Shown: positions 52,701-64,000 of the stretch, piece by piece
Layout: each line of letters begins with the position of its first letter
Numbering within the stretch: the stretch's first letter is position 1
The notes under the pieces: generated by a model
Databases searched by the model: none
What the model saw: the letters and a program-made list of their open reading frames with translations, nothing else
Told to the model about the DNA's origin: nothing
Assembly: GCA_907163375.1 (NCBI GenBank)
Contig: CAJQUW010016186.1
Coordinates: forward strand, 62,001 to 126,000
From: Prostheceraeus crozeri
Taxonomy: Eukaryota > Platyhelminthes > Polycladida > Euryleptidae
DNA: 64,000 nucleotides
Direction of reading: 5' to 3'
Translations under genes and position numbers: made by a program

Positions 52701-54524
52701 TCAGATACCGCGGTCGGTTCCGCGTTCTCCTTGGTTTTCTCCTCGATTGTTCGTGGGCATCGGATGGAGCACACTTCGTTCGCGTACTGCACCTCCACTT
52801 CTCCGGGGAGTAGTAGTAACAGGTAGCGACGAGCTACCAACGCCGATCGCACTGTTAGATGAACCGTCAGGCGAGAAACTCGGCTCAACCGCCTCGTATG
52901 CCGTTTCAAGATATCGATCTTCGGTATCTCGGCATTCCTTGTATCTCGGCTTCATATTCGATTGGTTAAGAACGGAAGTACGCCCTCCGGGATACTGGAC
53001 ACGATAAGAGGTGTCTCCTACAGTCTCTGTGACTTCACCAGGGTGCTCGTAATCTTCCCCGCTACCTCGTCGAGTGTAAGCCTTCTGTCCTATATCGTAG
53101 TTTCTAGTGATGCCTTTCCTCCCCGCATAACGCTTGGAAAGACTCCGCGCCTTCACCTTTATCACTTCACCTCGGGTGGACAAGTACGATCTCATCTCTC
53201 TTCCTAGCAATCGGCTAGCTGGTGTCTTCCCGGTAGACTCATTGAATGTGCTGCGGATATCGTACAAAGCTTTCTGTAGCCTACGCTCAAACGAAACCTG
53301 TGGACAAGACAACTTCATCTTAGCCAGTCTAGACTTCAAGGTTCGATGCATCCTTTCAACAGTGCCATTGGCCTGAGGATAATAAACTGACGAGAAGTGG
53401 TGAGAAACTCCGCAAGTTCTCAAAAATCCTTCGAATTCCGTGCTCCTAAAAGTTGCCCCGTTATCAGAGATAACTCTCTCGGGCATTCCGAACAACGCAA
53501 AGATCCTTCTCAGCTCCATAACAACCTGGCGGGAGCTACCATTTGGTATCTGGACCGCAAAAGGATACCTCGAAAACAAATCAATAACTGTCAGAAGCAC
53601 ATTCCCTTCGGTGGACTCACTAGGGCCAGTCAGATCAATAACAACGGCCTTCCACGACTCCTCCTCATTGTCAGCTTCAGTGACCGTTAGAGACTTATCG
53701 GGAAACCCATTTCGTGAACAAGCATCACATCGATCACAATACTCCTTCATGTCGTGAGCTAGCCTAGGCCAGTATACAATGGATCTAAGGGCGGCTTTCA
53801 TTTTACTGATGCCAATGTGGCCCTGATGATACTCAACAAGCAGCTTATGACGAAGACTACTAGGCACGACCAAAGTATCTCCTTTGAAGATAAGAAATCT
53901 ATCACCTATCCATTTGACAGACAGGCTGTCACGAAGTGCTGAAAAGTTTCCGAGTTCTTTCAAGTCGATCCCTCTCCACTGTTTGGAGATAGCCTTAGCT
54001 ACCCGACATAACTCCGGATCCATCACTGACTTCTCAGCGACCTCTGAAAACTGTATCGGGATGACATCACTGATAAAACAGAGCGTTACTTCTTCTCTCT
54101 CGCCTTCCGTTGCCTCTGTGGAACTAACTGGATTTCGAGACAAGGCGTCGGCCAGCACGTTATCCTTTCCTTTAATGTGCTCGAAGGAAAACACATATGA
54201 TTGCATGTTTATGATCCATCTCCTTAACCGCATAGACAGAGAGTCGACAGGTTTCTCGAAAAGACTCAATAGTGGCAAGTGGTCGGTTTGAACCTTGAAA
54301 GTACGTCCAATGAGAAAATTCCTAAACCTGTTAAGCGCAAACAAGACCCCAAGGCATTCCTTTTCGACTTGCGAATATCTCTTTTCTGTGTCTGTAAGGC
54401 TACGCGAGGCAAACATGACTGTCTTCCCTTTCTGCAACAAGACTCCTCCCAAACCATGTCCGGATGCGTCACTTTGTACAATAAACTCCTCATCAGGTCG
54501 AAAAATCTACGTACATGTATATCC
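52701..54524 (-). pseudogene. pol: gypsy copy 3, RNase H and integrase part
   Basis: 583 open codons from GGVLLQKG to the short C-terminus GERGTDRGI, shared with copy 1. The integrase is uninterrupted. A cluster of six substitutions at 53641-53692 changes the sequence after the zinc finger to LTVTEADNEEESW where the other copies have RPVPVADKEEESW. Confidence 0.92.
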
Positions 54525-56610
54525 TTCACCGCTGCCTTTAATCTACCGAAAGCTATTTCATCCGTTTCCCGCCAGCTCCATGTTTCCTGAGACAAAGATT
54601 GCCATAACGGCTGTAGTAGAGTACTACTCGTACAATGTGGAACGTTTGAGTGACATACATAGGCTGCTAGGCCTAGAAAGGAACGCAACGAAGCGGCACT
54701 CTCAGGGGCAGGCGTGTCCAGCAGATCATCAATTAGCTTCCTCGAAACCATAACCCCGACTGAGACCATGAATATCCGATAAATTCAACTGAAGATTGGT
54801 GGAAAGAACACTTAGCCTGATTTAGTTTGACGCCCATATTATCGATCCTAGTGAGAACTTTGTCGAGCATAGCTTTAGATTCATGCTTCGATTCGGCGAA
54901 AATAAGTACATCATCCAGATAACACACTGCATTCGGTATGTCTGACAAAACGTCCGACATGAACCTCTGGAAAATTTCGGGTGATGAAGAGAGACCAAAC
55001 GGCAGTTTGTTAAAACGAAAACGACCAAACGGAGTAGAGAATGTGAGAACCTCACGACTGTTCTTGGCGACCGGTATTTGCCAAAATCCGTTCCGACAAT
55101 CAAGTTTAGAGAAAAAGGAAGCCTTCTGAACACGACTCATCAGCTCTTCAACCGTAGGCATCTGCAGCTCAGGCCTTTTCACATGTTTGTTGACGTACCT
55201 GAAATCGACACAAAGTCTCACGTCACCTGACTTCTTGTAGCCTACTACAATAGGTGAACACCAGTCGCTTGGTTCCTCAACCTCCTCAATGACACCTTCC
55301 CGCACCATCTTCTGCAATTCAGCCTGCACGGGCTCGCGTAGAGCAATAGGAAGTCTACGAGCAGGAAAAGATCGTGGCACAGCGTCATCTTTCAGAACGA
55401 CCTGGCAAGCTCTAGACATAGGAACACAACTTGGACCCTCGAAAACGGAAGATACCACCATGACCTCGTTTTCAGTACGGATAATACCCAGACCCTGGCA
55501 TAAAGCGAAACTCAGCAATGCTGGACCGTCCTCTTCACAAACATAAAACTCAGATGACATGCTCTTAGTCTTGTAGGTGACCTTCAAATGAACGGTACCT
55601 AAGCAATTCAACTGCTTTTTGCCGTAAGCCTTCAAGCTTTTGGAAACCGGGGTAAGAGTATAACCACGTGAGAGATCCTTCGAACTAATAACGTTAACGA
55701 AAGCACCTGTGTCTACCAACGCCTGAATTGGAGTCCCATCAATTGCAACTTCGCGAACCATATCGTAACCGCTGTTGGATACATGGAAAATATCGACCTC
55801 CTCGGCATAACTTTCAGCATGAGAAACCGAACGTTCGGTACAACATTTGGCATAGTGGCCTTTCCGATTACATTTTGAACACATTCTGCTTCGGGCAGCA
55901 CAGTTGGGACTGTTGGCTAAATGCTCTGATGAACCACAACGGTAACAGGCCCGATTGGCACCTGACTGGTCCTTAACTTTTTCCTTATTTGCCTTAGTCT
56001 CCTTCGATTTACCGTGACTTTTGGACGCGTTATGTTTAGGGTTTCTATTGGACTCAACGGCATGAACATCAGCCTTAACAGGAAAATCGACCTTTGTCCG
56101 ATCAGCGCGAGCAGTTTCCCAGGCTTCCGCCTTATGTAAGGCTAACTCAAAATCCAAAGTACTAGGATCCTCTGCCAAAAGCCTTTCTCCTAACCTGGAG
56201 TCCCGCACCCCAATAACAAAAACATCCCTGAGCAAACTAGCTTTATCACTAGTATATTCACAGTCCTGTACCATTCTCCGGAGTCTACACGCAAACTGTC
56301 CGGCGCTCTCACCTTCGCTCTGCGAGGCATGGATAAATTCTCTTCTACGGATGAGCAACGAGTAGCTAATTTTAAAATAGCTATCCATACGATCAACAAT
56401 TTCAGTATAAGTATTCTTGGGTTCCGGTAACCCATCTAAGATGCTAAGTCTGTCTCTCCCCACACAGATTTCAAGCAACGCCGGCTTGTCCTTATCGTCT
56501 ACAGAATTGATAGAACAGAAATTACCAAATAACCTTTTGAAGAAACGCCAGTCCTCCGCGCTGGGATTAGCAGGCAAATCCGGCTGTCTAACAACTTTAG
56601 CCATTTTCAC
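54525..56610 (-). pseudogene. gag-pol: gypsy copy 3, gag-protease-RT part
   Basis: As in the other copies, but a 1-base loss near 54755 (four C where the others have five) breaks the frame after IGYSWSQSG, late in RT. The remaining RT end and the shared VRRFF frameshift follow in another phase. YLDD is present. Confidence 0.92.
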
Positions 56611-56712
56611 TAAGAGTATAAAGAGTCACTGATAAATAAGAATTATTTGGTGTAAATATCTTCAAGACAATAAGGTTAATATATTCTGCATATTTTATTC
56701 TGACACCATAAA

Positions 56713-56926
56713 TGTGCCGGTCTTACCACCGGTAATAACTAACAAGTATGATACATGCGTTTAATGGAGAATACGCTTTTTAGCATTGCGAAAACATAGT
56801 TGATTTTATTTCAGGAAATTCACAAGCTCAAACAAACATGGAAGAGTACAAGTAAATAGACACACTCAAACACATGAGACATAGTTATGTAATTAAATCA
56901 GAATGGCTTTAATAGCCATCGGCACA
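56713..56926 (-). repeat. gypsy LTR 4
   Basis: 214 bp. On its left the primer binding site TGGTGTCAGAA is at 56698-56708 (minus strand). Followed on the right by GTGACC. Confidence 0.95.
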
Positions 56927-58387
56927 GTGACCATATGCAGTGCCCCTCTTTATCGTAATAACTCATCTAATCCTTGTATATGTTCTCATGTTATCACATA
57001 TAACAGCCCGTCTAACTCTTTAGTTAGGGCCAAGTACAATGTAGGTTACAATGTAGGATTAGGTCATTATTTTTGTTTAGATTGTGTAAGACTGGTGATG
57101 GATTTCTTGTACATCAAAGGGAGGGAGAACTGCATAAGCGCCTGATAATCTATATAATTATCATCGATATTTATCATAAAATATGCTCTAATTTCTCTTC
57201 GGAAATAGCATGATAAGCTATTTTAGTTGACTTTTATGCACTATAACTGTATTAGAATTATGCTACAAATACATGCAATGGTACATGAATTTAGAAATTA
57301 TATAAACAATAACTCATCAATTTTGTGTTTCTACTTTCACCGCTTTACTCACGCTCACAAGCGAGACCGTACAAGAGCATTAACGGTTTGTCCAGTCAAT
57401 TTCATTGGCGCCGTTTGTAGTTGCGCGTCGTTCGATGGAGGGAAGCCGCCCGCGCAGAGGGTTGCGGCCTCAATTACTCGTTTTTTGACGCATGCTTTTT
57501 GGGGCTAATAGGGTGATTGAGCTGATTTATGTTTGACACCCATCACTTCACGATCAAAATATCCAAATCTTTCTAATGTTTGAACAGTTGTTGCCTGACC
57601 GCAGTGATTAGTGTAAATTTTTGACAAATCGTAATCAACGCTTGTGTTTCATCATTTTGTTTAATCGACACTTCCCTACTAAATTGGCATTTGATCATTT
57701 ACATAATCGTTCGGACGCTTCCAAAAGACATCGATATTCAAATTTCTTTTCGATATATACTTATCAATCATGTAAATGGACAATATTTCGAATCTGGAAT
57801 CATGGGAGTAACACCACCATCGAAATCAGATTGTTCTTCATTTTCTCTTATTTTTATCAGAGGAACAACACGGAGCCATTTTGCATCGGCCGAATCATTT
57901 TCTTCTTTTAACATACCAAATGTCATACGCCGACGTTCATCACGACCCCGATTACCGAAGCATACGATAATGTCCAAAAAATCTTTTCGCTGCAAATCTT
58001 TGGCTTTACGAAGATCCAATTATTCGTAGCACTTGACGATATTCTCAGAATGAATTGTGGTTTTGTGACATGTATTTCCGAGTCACTTTTGCCTTATGCT
58101 AGTAGTTATTTAAGGCCTATCAAATATCTTTTCTGGTTTGTCTGTTGTAGCACAAGTGATGAAAAACACTGTCAATAAAGTAAGTCTCAAATAGAAATTA
58201 CTCAGGATATTTCTGACTTTGGTAAGCAGGCTCCTACCGTTATTTTCTAGCGCTTGATTATTAAATACGTTTTTTAAGCGTACAGTGTAAACTATAGTCT
58301 GAAAAGAAATTTCGCATGTTGTACAAATAGATATATTTTAAATGCTTTCTTCTTAAATGAAAACATCAAAAACATGGTATAAAAACG
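56927..58387. other. no gene recognised
   Basis: Contains overlapping frames of 60-112 codons on both strands between 57621 and 58029 (minus-strand reading DLRKAKDLQRKDFLDIIVCF) that I do not recognise. Around 57350-57500 is a GC-richer island without a clear element. Confidence 0.4.
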
Positions 58388-59059
58388 TCAAATAGAGGAA
58401 GAGTCAACACCAAGTTGGATTTCCAGTTGCATTATTTCTAACTTCAACTTCTTGTTTCGAAGTCGCATATTTTCTAACAGTAGCTCATCCTTATCCGACT
58501 CAATCCTTCTTTTTTTCGGTTTGGTTTGAGGGGTCAACGACAAAATGGATGGCTGTTCATCTTCATTGGCATTGTTACATCTTGTTGACTCTCCTATTAA
58601 CATGTATGTTTGACTTTCATCCTCTAGTATTTCAGGGTCTTTGGACGGTCTGATTGTACTCTCAGCAACATCAAGACCTTTAATGGCTGGGCTGTCTTCT
58701 CCCAAAATAGATATCACCAAATTATCCATTTCATTTATCTTGCAGGTAGAACCTCCTCCACTACCCGTCTTCCTCCTATTGTCGATCTTCATGGTGGACT
58801 TTCGAAGGTTTTTCCACATCACATCGCGGAAGTAGTCCAAATCTCTCGCTGCCATTATGTCTCTGATATCCGTCCATGCTTTCCGTTTCTTTTCCTTCCC
58901 AGTTGGAAAATCTCTAAAACTTCCGAATATCACAGATTTCCGTTCAAAAATTTCTTTTAAAAACAATTCGCGTAAGATCAGTTGTTTCTCAGAAATTGAA
59001 AGGTCACGTCTCTTCATGTTGCCAAATATTTTATCAACTGTAGTTTTTAACATCGGCAT
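58388..59059 (-). CDS. Myb/SANT- or zeste-like DNA-binding protein
   Basis: 223 codons beginning MPMLKTTVDKIFGNMKRRDL. The first half resembles the Myb/SANT trihelix of transposon accessory and zeste-like proteins: SEKQLILRELFLKE, GKEKKRKAWTDIRDIM, DVMWKNLRKSTM, then RKTGSGGGSTCKINEMDNLV. The second half has a KPKKRRIESDKD basic stretch and a C-terminal leucine-rich coiled coil (ENMRLRNKKLKLEIMQLEIQ). The frame is intact. No element termini or transposase could be tied to it; it is probably an accessory gene of an element whose other parts are not visible. Confidence 0.62.
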   Translation of the reverse strand: MPMLKTTVDKIFGNMKRRDLSISEKQLILRELFLKEIFERKSVIFGSFRDFPTGKEKKRKAWTDIRDIMAARDLDYFRDVMWKNLRKSTMKIDNRRKTGSGGGSTCKINEMDNLVISILGEDSPAIKGLDVAESTIRPSKDPEILEDESQTYMLIGESTRCNNANEDEQPSILSLTPQTKPKKRRIESDKDELLLENMRLRNKKLKLEIMQLEIQLGVDSSSI

Positions 59060-59291
59060 GCTGTTTTACCCAGATAATCAACGCACATCAGATCCCCGCC
59101 AATCAGATCAGTGTGGGTTGAACTAACTCAGCTAAAAATAGCATCTATGTCATAGCTCATTCCTTGCTGTAGCAAAATTTGATTCAATTAAGCGAAAGCG
59201 ATGAATTTTCTATGTAGATGTATATAAAAAAATGGTTCTAGGCAAATCGATTCAATTAAGCGGCTGATTCTATTAAGCGAGATTCCATTAA

Positions 59292-61900
59292 CCCTTAACT
59301 AGTATGGTGAAAATTCATACGTTACTAGTGTGGTGGGGTAATATTTTCCTTGACCATTTAATCGCTTCAAGATTTGTTTATTATCAAACGAGTTCTTTGT
59401 TGTTTGCATTATTACTTAATTTTAGCAAAACCAATAATGTATACATGCATTTATAACTTTTGGTCAAAAATTATGAATAGTATGCATCTCCTATGAGACC
59501 AATTTAATACGTAGAATATAAAAATCGCAACACGCCATGTTATTTGGAAAACTTTATTTGAAAATTGTACACATTAGACCAAATGTACGGACGTAGTAGT
59601 AAGAAAGAAGCATAATAAATGCTGGGTCCAGCAATGGTCAATCAAAAGAGGACATATATGAAAACGAGGAGTTGTCAACGATAGGAAAGATCGCAGATCA
59701 CATTCTGGTGGTCTTTGCAAACAAACTTGTTGCACCGATTGCAGGTCGCTCTTGTTTTTCTGTCTCTATTTCTGGGACACATGAGGCAGCGACCACTCGC
59801 ACCAACATCTCGTTGTGATGATGCATTCCGCTCGGCAACATCAGGGGCATCTATTCCGGTGACTCGATGAATAAGTGAATGAAGTTCTCTCGGAATAGTC
59901 TTGGAGGCCTGGCGAGTAGTGAGATGTTGCTGAGCTAGGTTCCTTCCCAACTCCAGTAGAAACTTCCTCCGACACAGTGCTGTTGCATTATTGGATTTGT
60001 AGAGAACAAACACATTTATTCCAGCAGTATTCAAAACAGCGTAAAAAATAACCATTGGCCATCGTCTCGTTCGTCTGGCAACACTGTACGTCGCTACCAA
60101 TTGGTCATGGGTGTCAACCCCTCCTTTGGTGCTGTTGTAAAATGTAATTATTTCTGGTTTTCTTTTTTCTCCACTTTCAAGATTGATTGTCGCGTCGTGG
60201 TGCATGGATGAAATGGCAGTTACAACTTTTTGATTTCGCTTTGTAAGACAAAATAGTCAAATCATCCGTGAAGCCAAACATGGTGGAATACAATTCACGT
60301 TGCTGCGTTCTTATGAATTCCTGAGGAACTTCTTTTCGGTTCTTTCTAATCGTGCCAACCAAGGTCAGGCGGTGATTCCGCTTCAAGGAAAGCGCCAACG
60401 GAACACTCGTGTACCAATTATCAGTCGTAATATTTCTACCGGAGCCGGATACAGGCTGAATTAGCCGCATAACCACAGCTGCAGGAGAATTATCAACAGG
60501 ATTTCGGCCACCCTGTGCGCCAAGGTAAATTTCCATGTTCAACGCGTAGAACGTGGTGGAATCGGTCATGCAATATGCTTTTATGCCATAACTCTTTGGT
60601 TTTGCTGAGCCAAAATATACACGAAACGAGCATCTCCCGCGAAAGGGTAGAACTGATTCATCGATAGTGAGAACTTCTGATGGGGAGTAACTTGATCTAC
60701 AGTTCGCCACAAATTTCTCAAAAAGGTCCCTTATTGCTGTCATTTTGTCAGTTTCGCGTCGCCACGCTCGATCAGTTCTCGAATCAAATCGTAAAACGCG
60801 GCTCAAGAAGAGAAATCGTTGACAAGACATAATGGCACGGATCAAATCACATCCTGTACCATCTGACGCCCAAATGTCTTCAAACGATAAATGATTTGAG
60901 CGAAGAACACCTGTGATGTACAAGCAACCGATGTATGCCTGAATCTCTTCCTTTACAGTAAAGCGACAATTGCTTTTTTGAGCAAATTGTGGTTGTAGCG
61001 AGGCAATATATTCGTTGGTATATAGAACAATAAGGTCAATCATTGAGTCATCAAAGATACAATTGAATGCCTCTTGAAACGTCATTCCTCGTCTGCGTGC
61101 TGCACCCGTTGGCCCGGAAGCTTGAGTCAAAATGTTGTGGCTGCGAGTTCGTCCAGTACGTGGGGGCCTTCAATTCCAAACGAAATGTGGTTCTCCTTTT
61201 CCGAGAAACGTGGAAGGGGAACCGTCATCTTCATCCTCATCACTTGAGGCAGATGACTCGACAGACTGCTCAGATTCGGAGTCATGATCGTCATGCTCCG
61301 AACAGTCCTGCTCCGATTCATCCGATGTGTCGTTTGCGTCCGGTTCAGAAGGCTCGTTGTCTTCCCTCCAATTGTCAATCAAAGCTAACACCTGCGCTGT
61401 AGTTAGATGGCGGCGAGTAGACATTTCTTCTTCTCGTAAGTACGTGAAACCAAAATCAAATAGAATAATGAAAGAGGTGACAAATCAGACGGAGAATTTG
61501 TTGAGAACTAATCACTGACGTCACATGCAGCTACTGCTGCATTCATTGCGCGACTTCATTCACAAGCGCTTTTGATTGATGCACCCCTATTCATAAAAAG
61601 GTATTGTGAGATAAGCGCACGCTCATTCATGCACACATACTCGGCTGCACACTGGCATACGCGCCAAGCAGTTTGCATCAAGGCAGGTCGATACTGTAGA
61701 CGTTAGTGGACAACACACTAACACACTCTATCTCTACCCATGAATGAAACAGCAGCCGAAATCGAACATTGTCAAAAGGTGGCCTAATAATAGACAAAAG
61801 AAGTCACAGATTATCAGGTTCCATACATAACTTTTAATACAGTAAAGCTGATGAATAATATGCTTGGGGTAACATTTTACCCCACCACACCAGTTAAGGG
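59292..61900 (-). mobile_element. piggyBac-2 transposon
   Basis: TTAA at 59288-59291 and 61901-61904. Termini CCCTTAACTAGTATGGTG (left) and, on the minus strand, CCCTTAACTGGTGTGGTG: 18 bp with two mismatches. A second copy of the terminal word (ACTAGTGTGGTGGGGTAA) lies just inside the left end. The target region contains repeated TTAAGCGGCT words. Confidence 0.92.
59675..61424 (-). pseudogene. piggyBac-2 transposase, frameshifted
   Basis: Three overlapping frames. 61170-61424 gives an acidic N-terminus (MSTRRHLTTAQVLALIDN...). 60177-61130 gives the core with LTIDESVLPFRGRCSF (first Asp) and ITTDNWYTSVPLA (second Asp). 59675-60205 gives MHHDATINL, GGVDTHDQLVATYSV (third Asp) and the cysteine-rich end CLMCPRNRDRKTRATCNRC. 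One shift near 60240 separates LSYKAK from RNQKVVTAISSMHH, and another lies near 61130-61170. All catalytic Asp residues survive, but the gene is broken. Confidence 0.9.
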
Positions 61901-61904
61901 TTAA

Positions 61905-62160
61905 GCGGCTTCCACTCTATATTTGGAAATGGTAAACAGATCTTCATATCGTCGCTCGTTTCACAAAACCTCGTATCTCGATTTTCTCAAGTTCTGGGAA
62001 ATTGAGAAAACGTGTTTTGCAGTTTAGTAAGTTGCTAGTTTTTTTAATGCTACTTTTTCATTTATTGACATATCAGGCTGATATTGCACATGTAGATACC
62101 TTGATATATGACTGACATCTACCAAAACTTAGAGCATGCAAAAGTCATAGCAAGTGATCA
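61905..62160. repeat. edge of the ~175-bp repeat region
   Basis: Contains CACAAAACCTCGTATCTCG near 61970, the reverse complement of the word found at 63335, 63509 and 63685, and CAATAATTAT at the hAT insertion point. Otherwise no feature. Confidence 0.5.
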
Positions 62161-62168
62161 ATAATTAT

Positions 62169-63313
62169 CAGAGGTGGGCGCGATTCGGGAAAATGAAGTT
62201 CCGAATAGCGATTATCCGATTAGCCAGATCGGAGTTCCGAATCCGATTATCCGATTCAAATTTTGAAAGTGAAGTTCCGATTCGCGATTATCCGATTATC
62301 CGAATTCGATTATGAGATTAAATGGATTTCAATTCATATCTTTGCACTCCTAATGGAAATTTATGCCATCAATACACAACCTTGAACTAGAGATGACATA
62401 AAAATATTGTAAAAAATTATCAAATGTTGCATTTGCCTAGAGGACAAAATTTCCTGTCTAATTGCCTTACATGCTATCTAACATTCAATGTACATGTACG
62501 CTTCCACAATTATACAAATACAAAGCACCCAAATTCTATTGAATATCTCCAGGTTTACAGTAACAATTTCATGTGCATGCATGCACCCAATACATGAAAG
62601 GCCACATCTCTTAACAAATGGAGGTTGCCCTTCATAAACACTAAGGCCTCAAAACTTGCGGCAGTGAGTGCCGCCCTTTTTGGCCTCAAAATATCCAAGC
62701 CAAAGCTGAAAATGCGCTCAATGGAGCCTGAGCTCGGAAGGGATGTGTTATATTTTAAAAATAGTCTCTTCCAAGAGTCCCGAAACTTATGTGGGAAGTG
62801 GTCTCCCGAAAGTTGTGGATTCCCTCTCACAGCCTTCTTCGACCAACAGTCACACTCCATGGCCATCACCACCTCTTCACTTTCTGATTCCCCCTCATTT
62901 TCAGCCGATAGCAGATAGTCAGTGCTGGTGGGTGCTGATTCAATATCCTCTTGTAGATCAGAGGACACGTGACTCCCATCTCCAGGTTGAGTGTAGGCCG
63001 CTAGCTCCTGGATGAGGGTCTCTCTGACACTGCTCCACAATGCTTCTCCGTTGTCTTCGCTTGATTGCCTCCGACATATGGCTTTGACTGTCACGATCAT
63101 CCTGTCTGCGCTCGAGGTTGAAGGAGACAATTCATTTACAGCACGATTCCAACCAGCCGAATCGCGAATCGCTTTAAAATAAAATCAGTCCAATTCGATT
63201 ATCCGAACCGATTTTTCGACAAACTTCCGATTCGATTATCCGATTCGAAAATGAAGTTCCGAATGTTCGGATAATCGGAATTTTTAGTCCGATTATCCGA
63301 TTGCCCACCTCTG
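62169..63313 (-). mobile_element. hAT-2: deleted hAT element
   Basis: Perfect 8-bp target duplication ATAATTAT (62161-62168 and 63314-63321). Terminal inverted repeats CAGAGGTGGGC at both ends. Subterminal sequences are packed with CCGATTATCCGATT-type words on both sides. Only the C-terminal part of a transposase remains. Confidence 0.93.
62555..63130 (-). pseudogene. hAT transposase C-terminal dimerisation domain
   Basis: 191 codons. The C-terminal part, KRLFLKYNTSLPSSGSIERI and then FSFGLDILRPKRAALTAASF, is the hAT dimerisation block. The upstream part is acidic with LQEDIESAPTSTDYLLSAEN. The RNase H-like catalytic domain and BED finger are absent, so the element depends on another hAT. 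Confidence 0.85.
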
Positions 63314-63321
63314 ATAATTAT

Positions 63322-63715
63322 TGATTTTTTAAAATACGAGGTTTTGTGAAAAAATAAATCTGTAAGAGCACTGAGATACGAGGCACAACATAACACTTCG
63401 TACATTGATCAAATTGTCTCTGTGTCAGTATACTTGCTGAAACTGTCAACCTGAAGCTATGTTCTGGACAATACCTCGCCTATAATCGATAATTATTGAT
63501 TTCTGAGATACGAGGTTTTGTGGAAAAAATGCTAGTAGATCGTTCAGATAAGTGATGTTATGTATGATGATTATGAAGTTAATTTCAAAAGGCATTTCAG
63601 ATTAAAGCGGTAGCACTAAGTTACTGACATTGTCAACCGTGTCTATTGTGATGAACGCCAATAAAATCGACAGAATTATTGAGATACGAGGTTTTGTGAT
63701 AAAAATGTTGTAAAA
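63322..63715 (+). repeat. ~175-bp diverged tandem repeat
   Basis: The word TACGAGGTTTTGTG occurs at 63335, 63509 and 63685 (spacings 174 and 176 bp), in two cases preceded by AATAATTATTGAT or a variant. The sequence between the anchors is diverged. hAT-2 inserted at ATAATTAT in one unit. Confidence 0.65.
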
Positions 63716-64000
63716 TTTACAATTTACGTGTGTTATATAGAGTAATTTCTGAATCATACTGCAGAATAACTTGTTAGATTAAGGTACATGACTACATGTA
63801 AATAGATCCATCAACTGAATTTCTAATGAAATCCCATAAAATCCTGCCTATAGGGCCAACGAATTGTCAAACGTATGAAGCAAAAACTAATACTTGTTCA
63901 AGAATGCAGTTTCCACTATTATACTGCACCATCATGCGATTTTGGAAAAAGTGGTGATTAGGATGTTCCAGTGAATGTTCACATCTTAGTCTTTGTGTAG
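63716..64000. other. no gene recognised
   Basis: No coding frame or repeat is seen to the end of the window. Confidence 0.4.

Larger units (their letters stand above)
43533..56926 (-). mobile_element. three tandem Ty3/gypsy copies sharing four LTRs
   Basis: LTR-internal-LTR-internal-LTR-internal-LTR, all on the minus strand. Unit lengths from LTR start to LTR start are 4392, 4398 and 4390 bp. The internal regions are nearly identical but carry different small indels, so each copy has its own broken frames plus one shared frameshift. No target duplication is seen outside (GTAAA on the left, GTGAC on the right). A primer binding site starting TGGTGTCAGAA lies 4 nt inside each 5' LTR, and a polypurine tract CAAAGGGGGGAG precedes each 3' LTR. 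Confidence 0.95.

Noticed and set aside
43858-56632. Numerous plus-strand frames of 60-157 codons in the gypsy array
   Set aside because: They are antisense to gag-pol and repeat identically in each unit; shadows of the real genes.
43533-56926. Assembly duplication as the sole cause of the triple gypsy array
   Set aside because: Each unit has private indels and substitutions, so at least three distinct sequences exist; it remains worth testing with long reads.

Overview
This 64 kb window comes from a eukaryotic nuclear genome, most likely an invertebrate animal. The evidence is GT-AG introns inside transposon genes, a CR1-like LINE, and piggyBac, PIF/Harbinger, Tc1, hAT and Sola-like DNA transposons beside Ty3/gypsy-type LTR retrotransposons. 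The species cannot be named from the sequence. I find no convincing single-copy host gene; nearly every supported coding region belongs to a mobile element, most are broken, and many elements sit inside each other.

Layout. 1-10 kb: an internally deleted Tc1 copy (Tc1-A), an apparently intact-coding piggyBac element (3188-6126, TTAA flanks) and a non-coding hAT-like element (7114-9344). 10.1-13.1 kb: a homogeneous 157-bp satellite of 16 full units with two diverged ~172-bp units on its right edge. 13.1-16.5 kb: a truncated Tc1 inside a piggyBac fragment, itself inside a decayed LTR-retrotransposon pol, then a repeat that recurs inverted at 40.7 kb.

16.8-33.8 kb is the centrepiece, a four-level nest. 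An uncharacterised cysteine-rich gene on the minus strand ('gene X') is split by an LTR retrotransposon (17027-21409, TSD TCTAG) and by a 10.85-kb TTAA-inserted element (22146-32998) carrying inward-facing 51-bp palindromic iterons and a multi-exon, Sola-like DDD transposase gene. An exon of that transposase is split by a Harbinger-like element (25664-31412, TSD CTG), which is split in turn by a CR1-like LINE. Removing any of the three DNA/LTR insertions with one TSD copy restores the reading frame exactly, which supports the boundaries.

34.5-43 kb: two PIF/Harbinger elements, one with a full-length transposase and a damaged Myb-like gene, the other with a deleted transposase and an intact spliced Myb-like gene, then a near full-length but mutated Tc1 (Tc1-C). 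43.5-56.9 kb: three tandem copies of one Ty3/gypsy element sharing four identical-looking 214-bp LTRs. 58.4-64 kb: a Myb/zeste-like ORF, a second piggyBac with a frameshifted transposase, and a ~175-bp repeat carrying a deleted hAT element with a perfect 8-bp TSD.

Functionally the genes supply transposases, accessory DNA-binding proteins and retroelement polyproteins. By inspection only piggyBac-1, the LTR element at 17-21 kb and the Harbinger-2 Myb gene look coding-competent. The LTR element has a textbook -1 frameshift signal (TTTAAAC plus a GC stem) between gag and pol.
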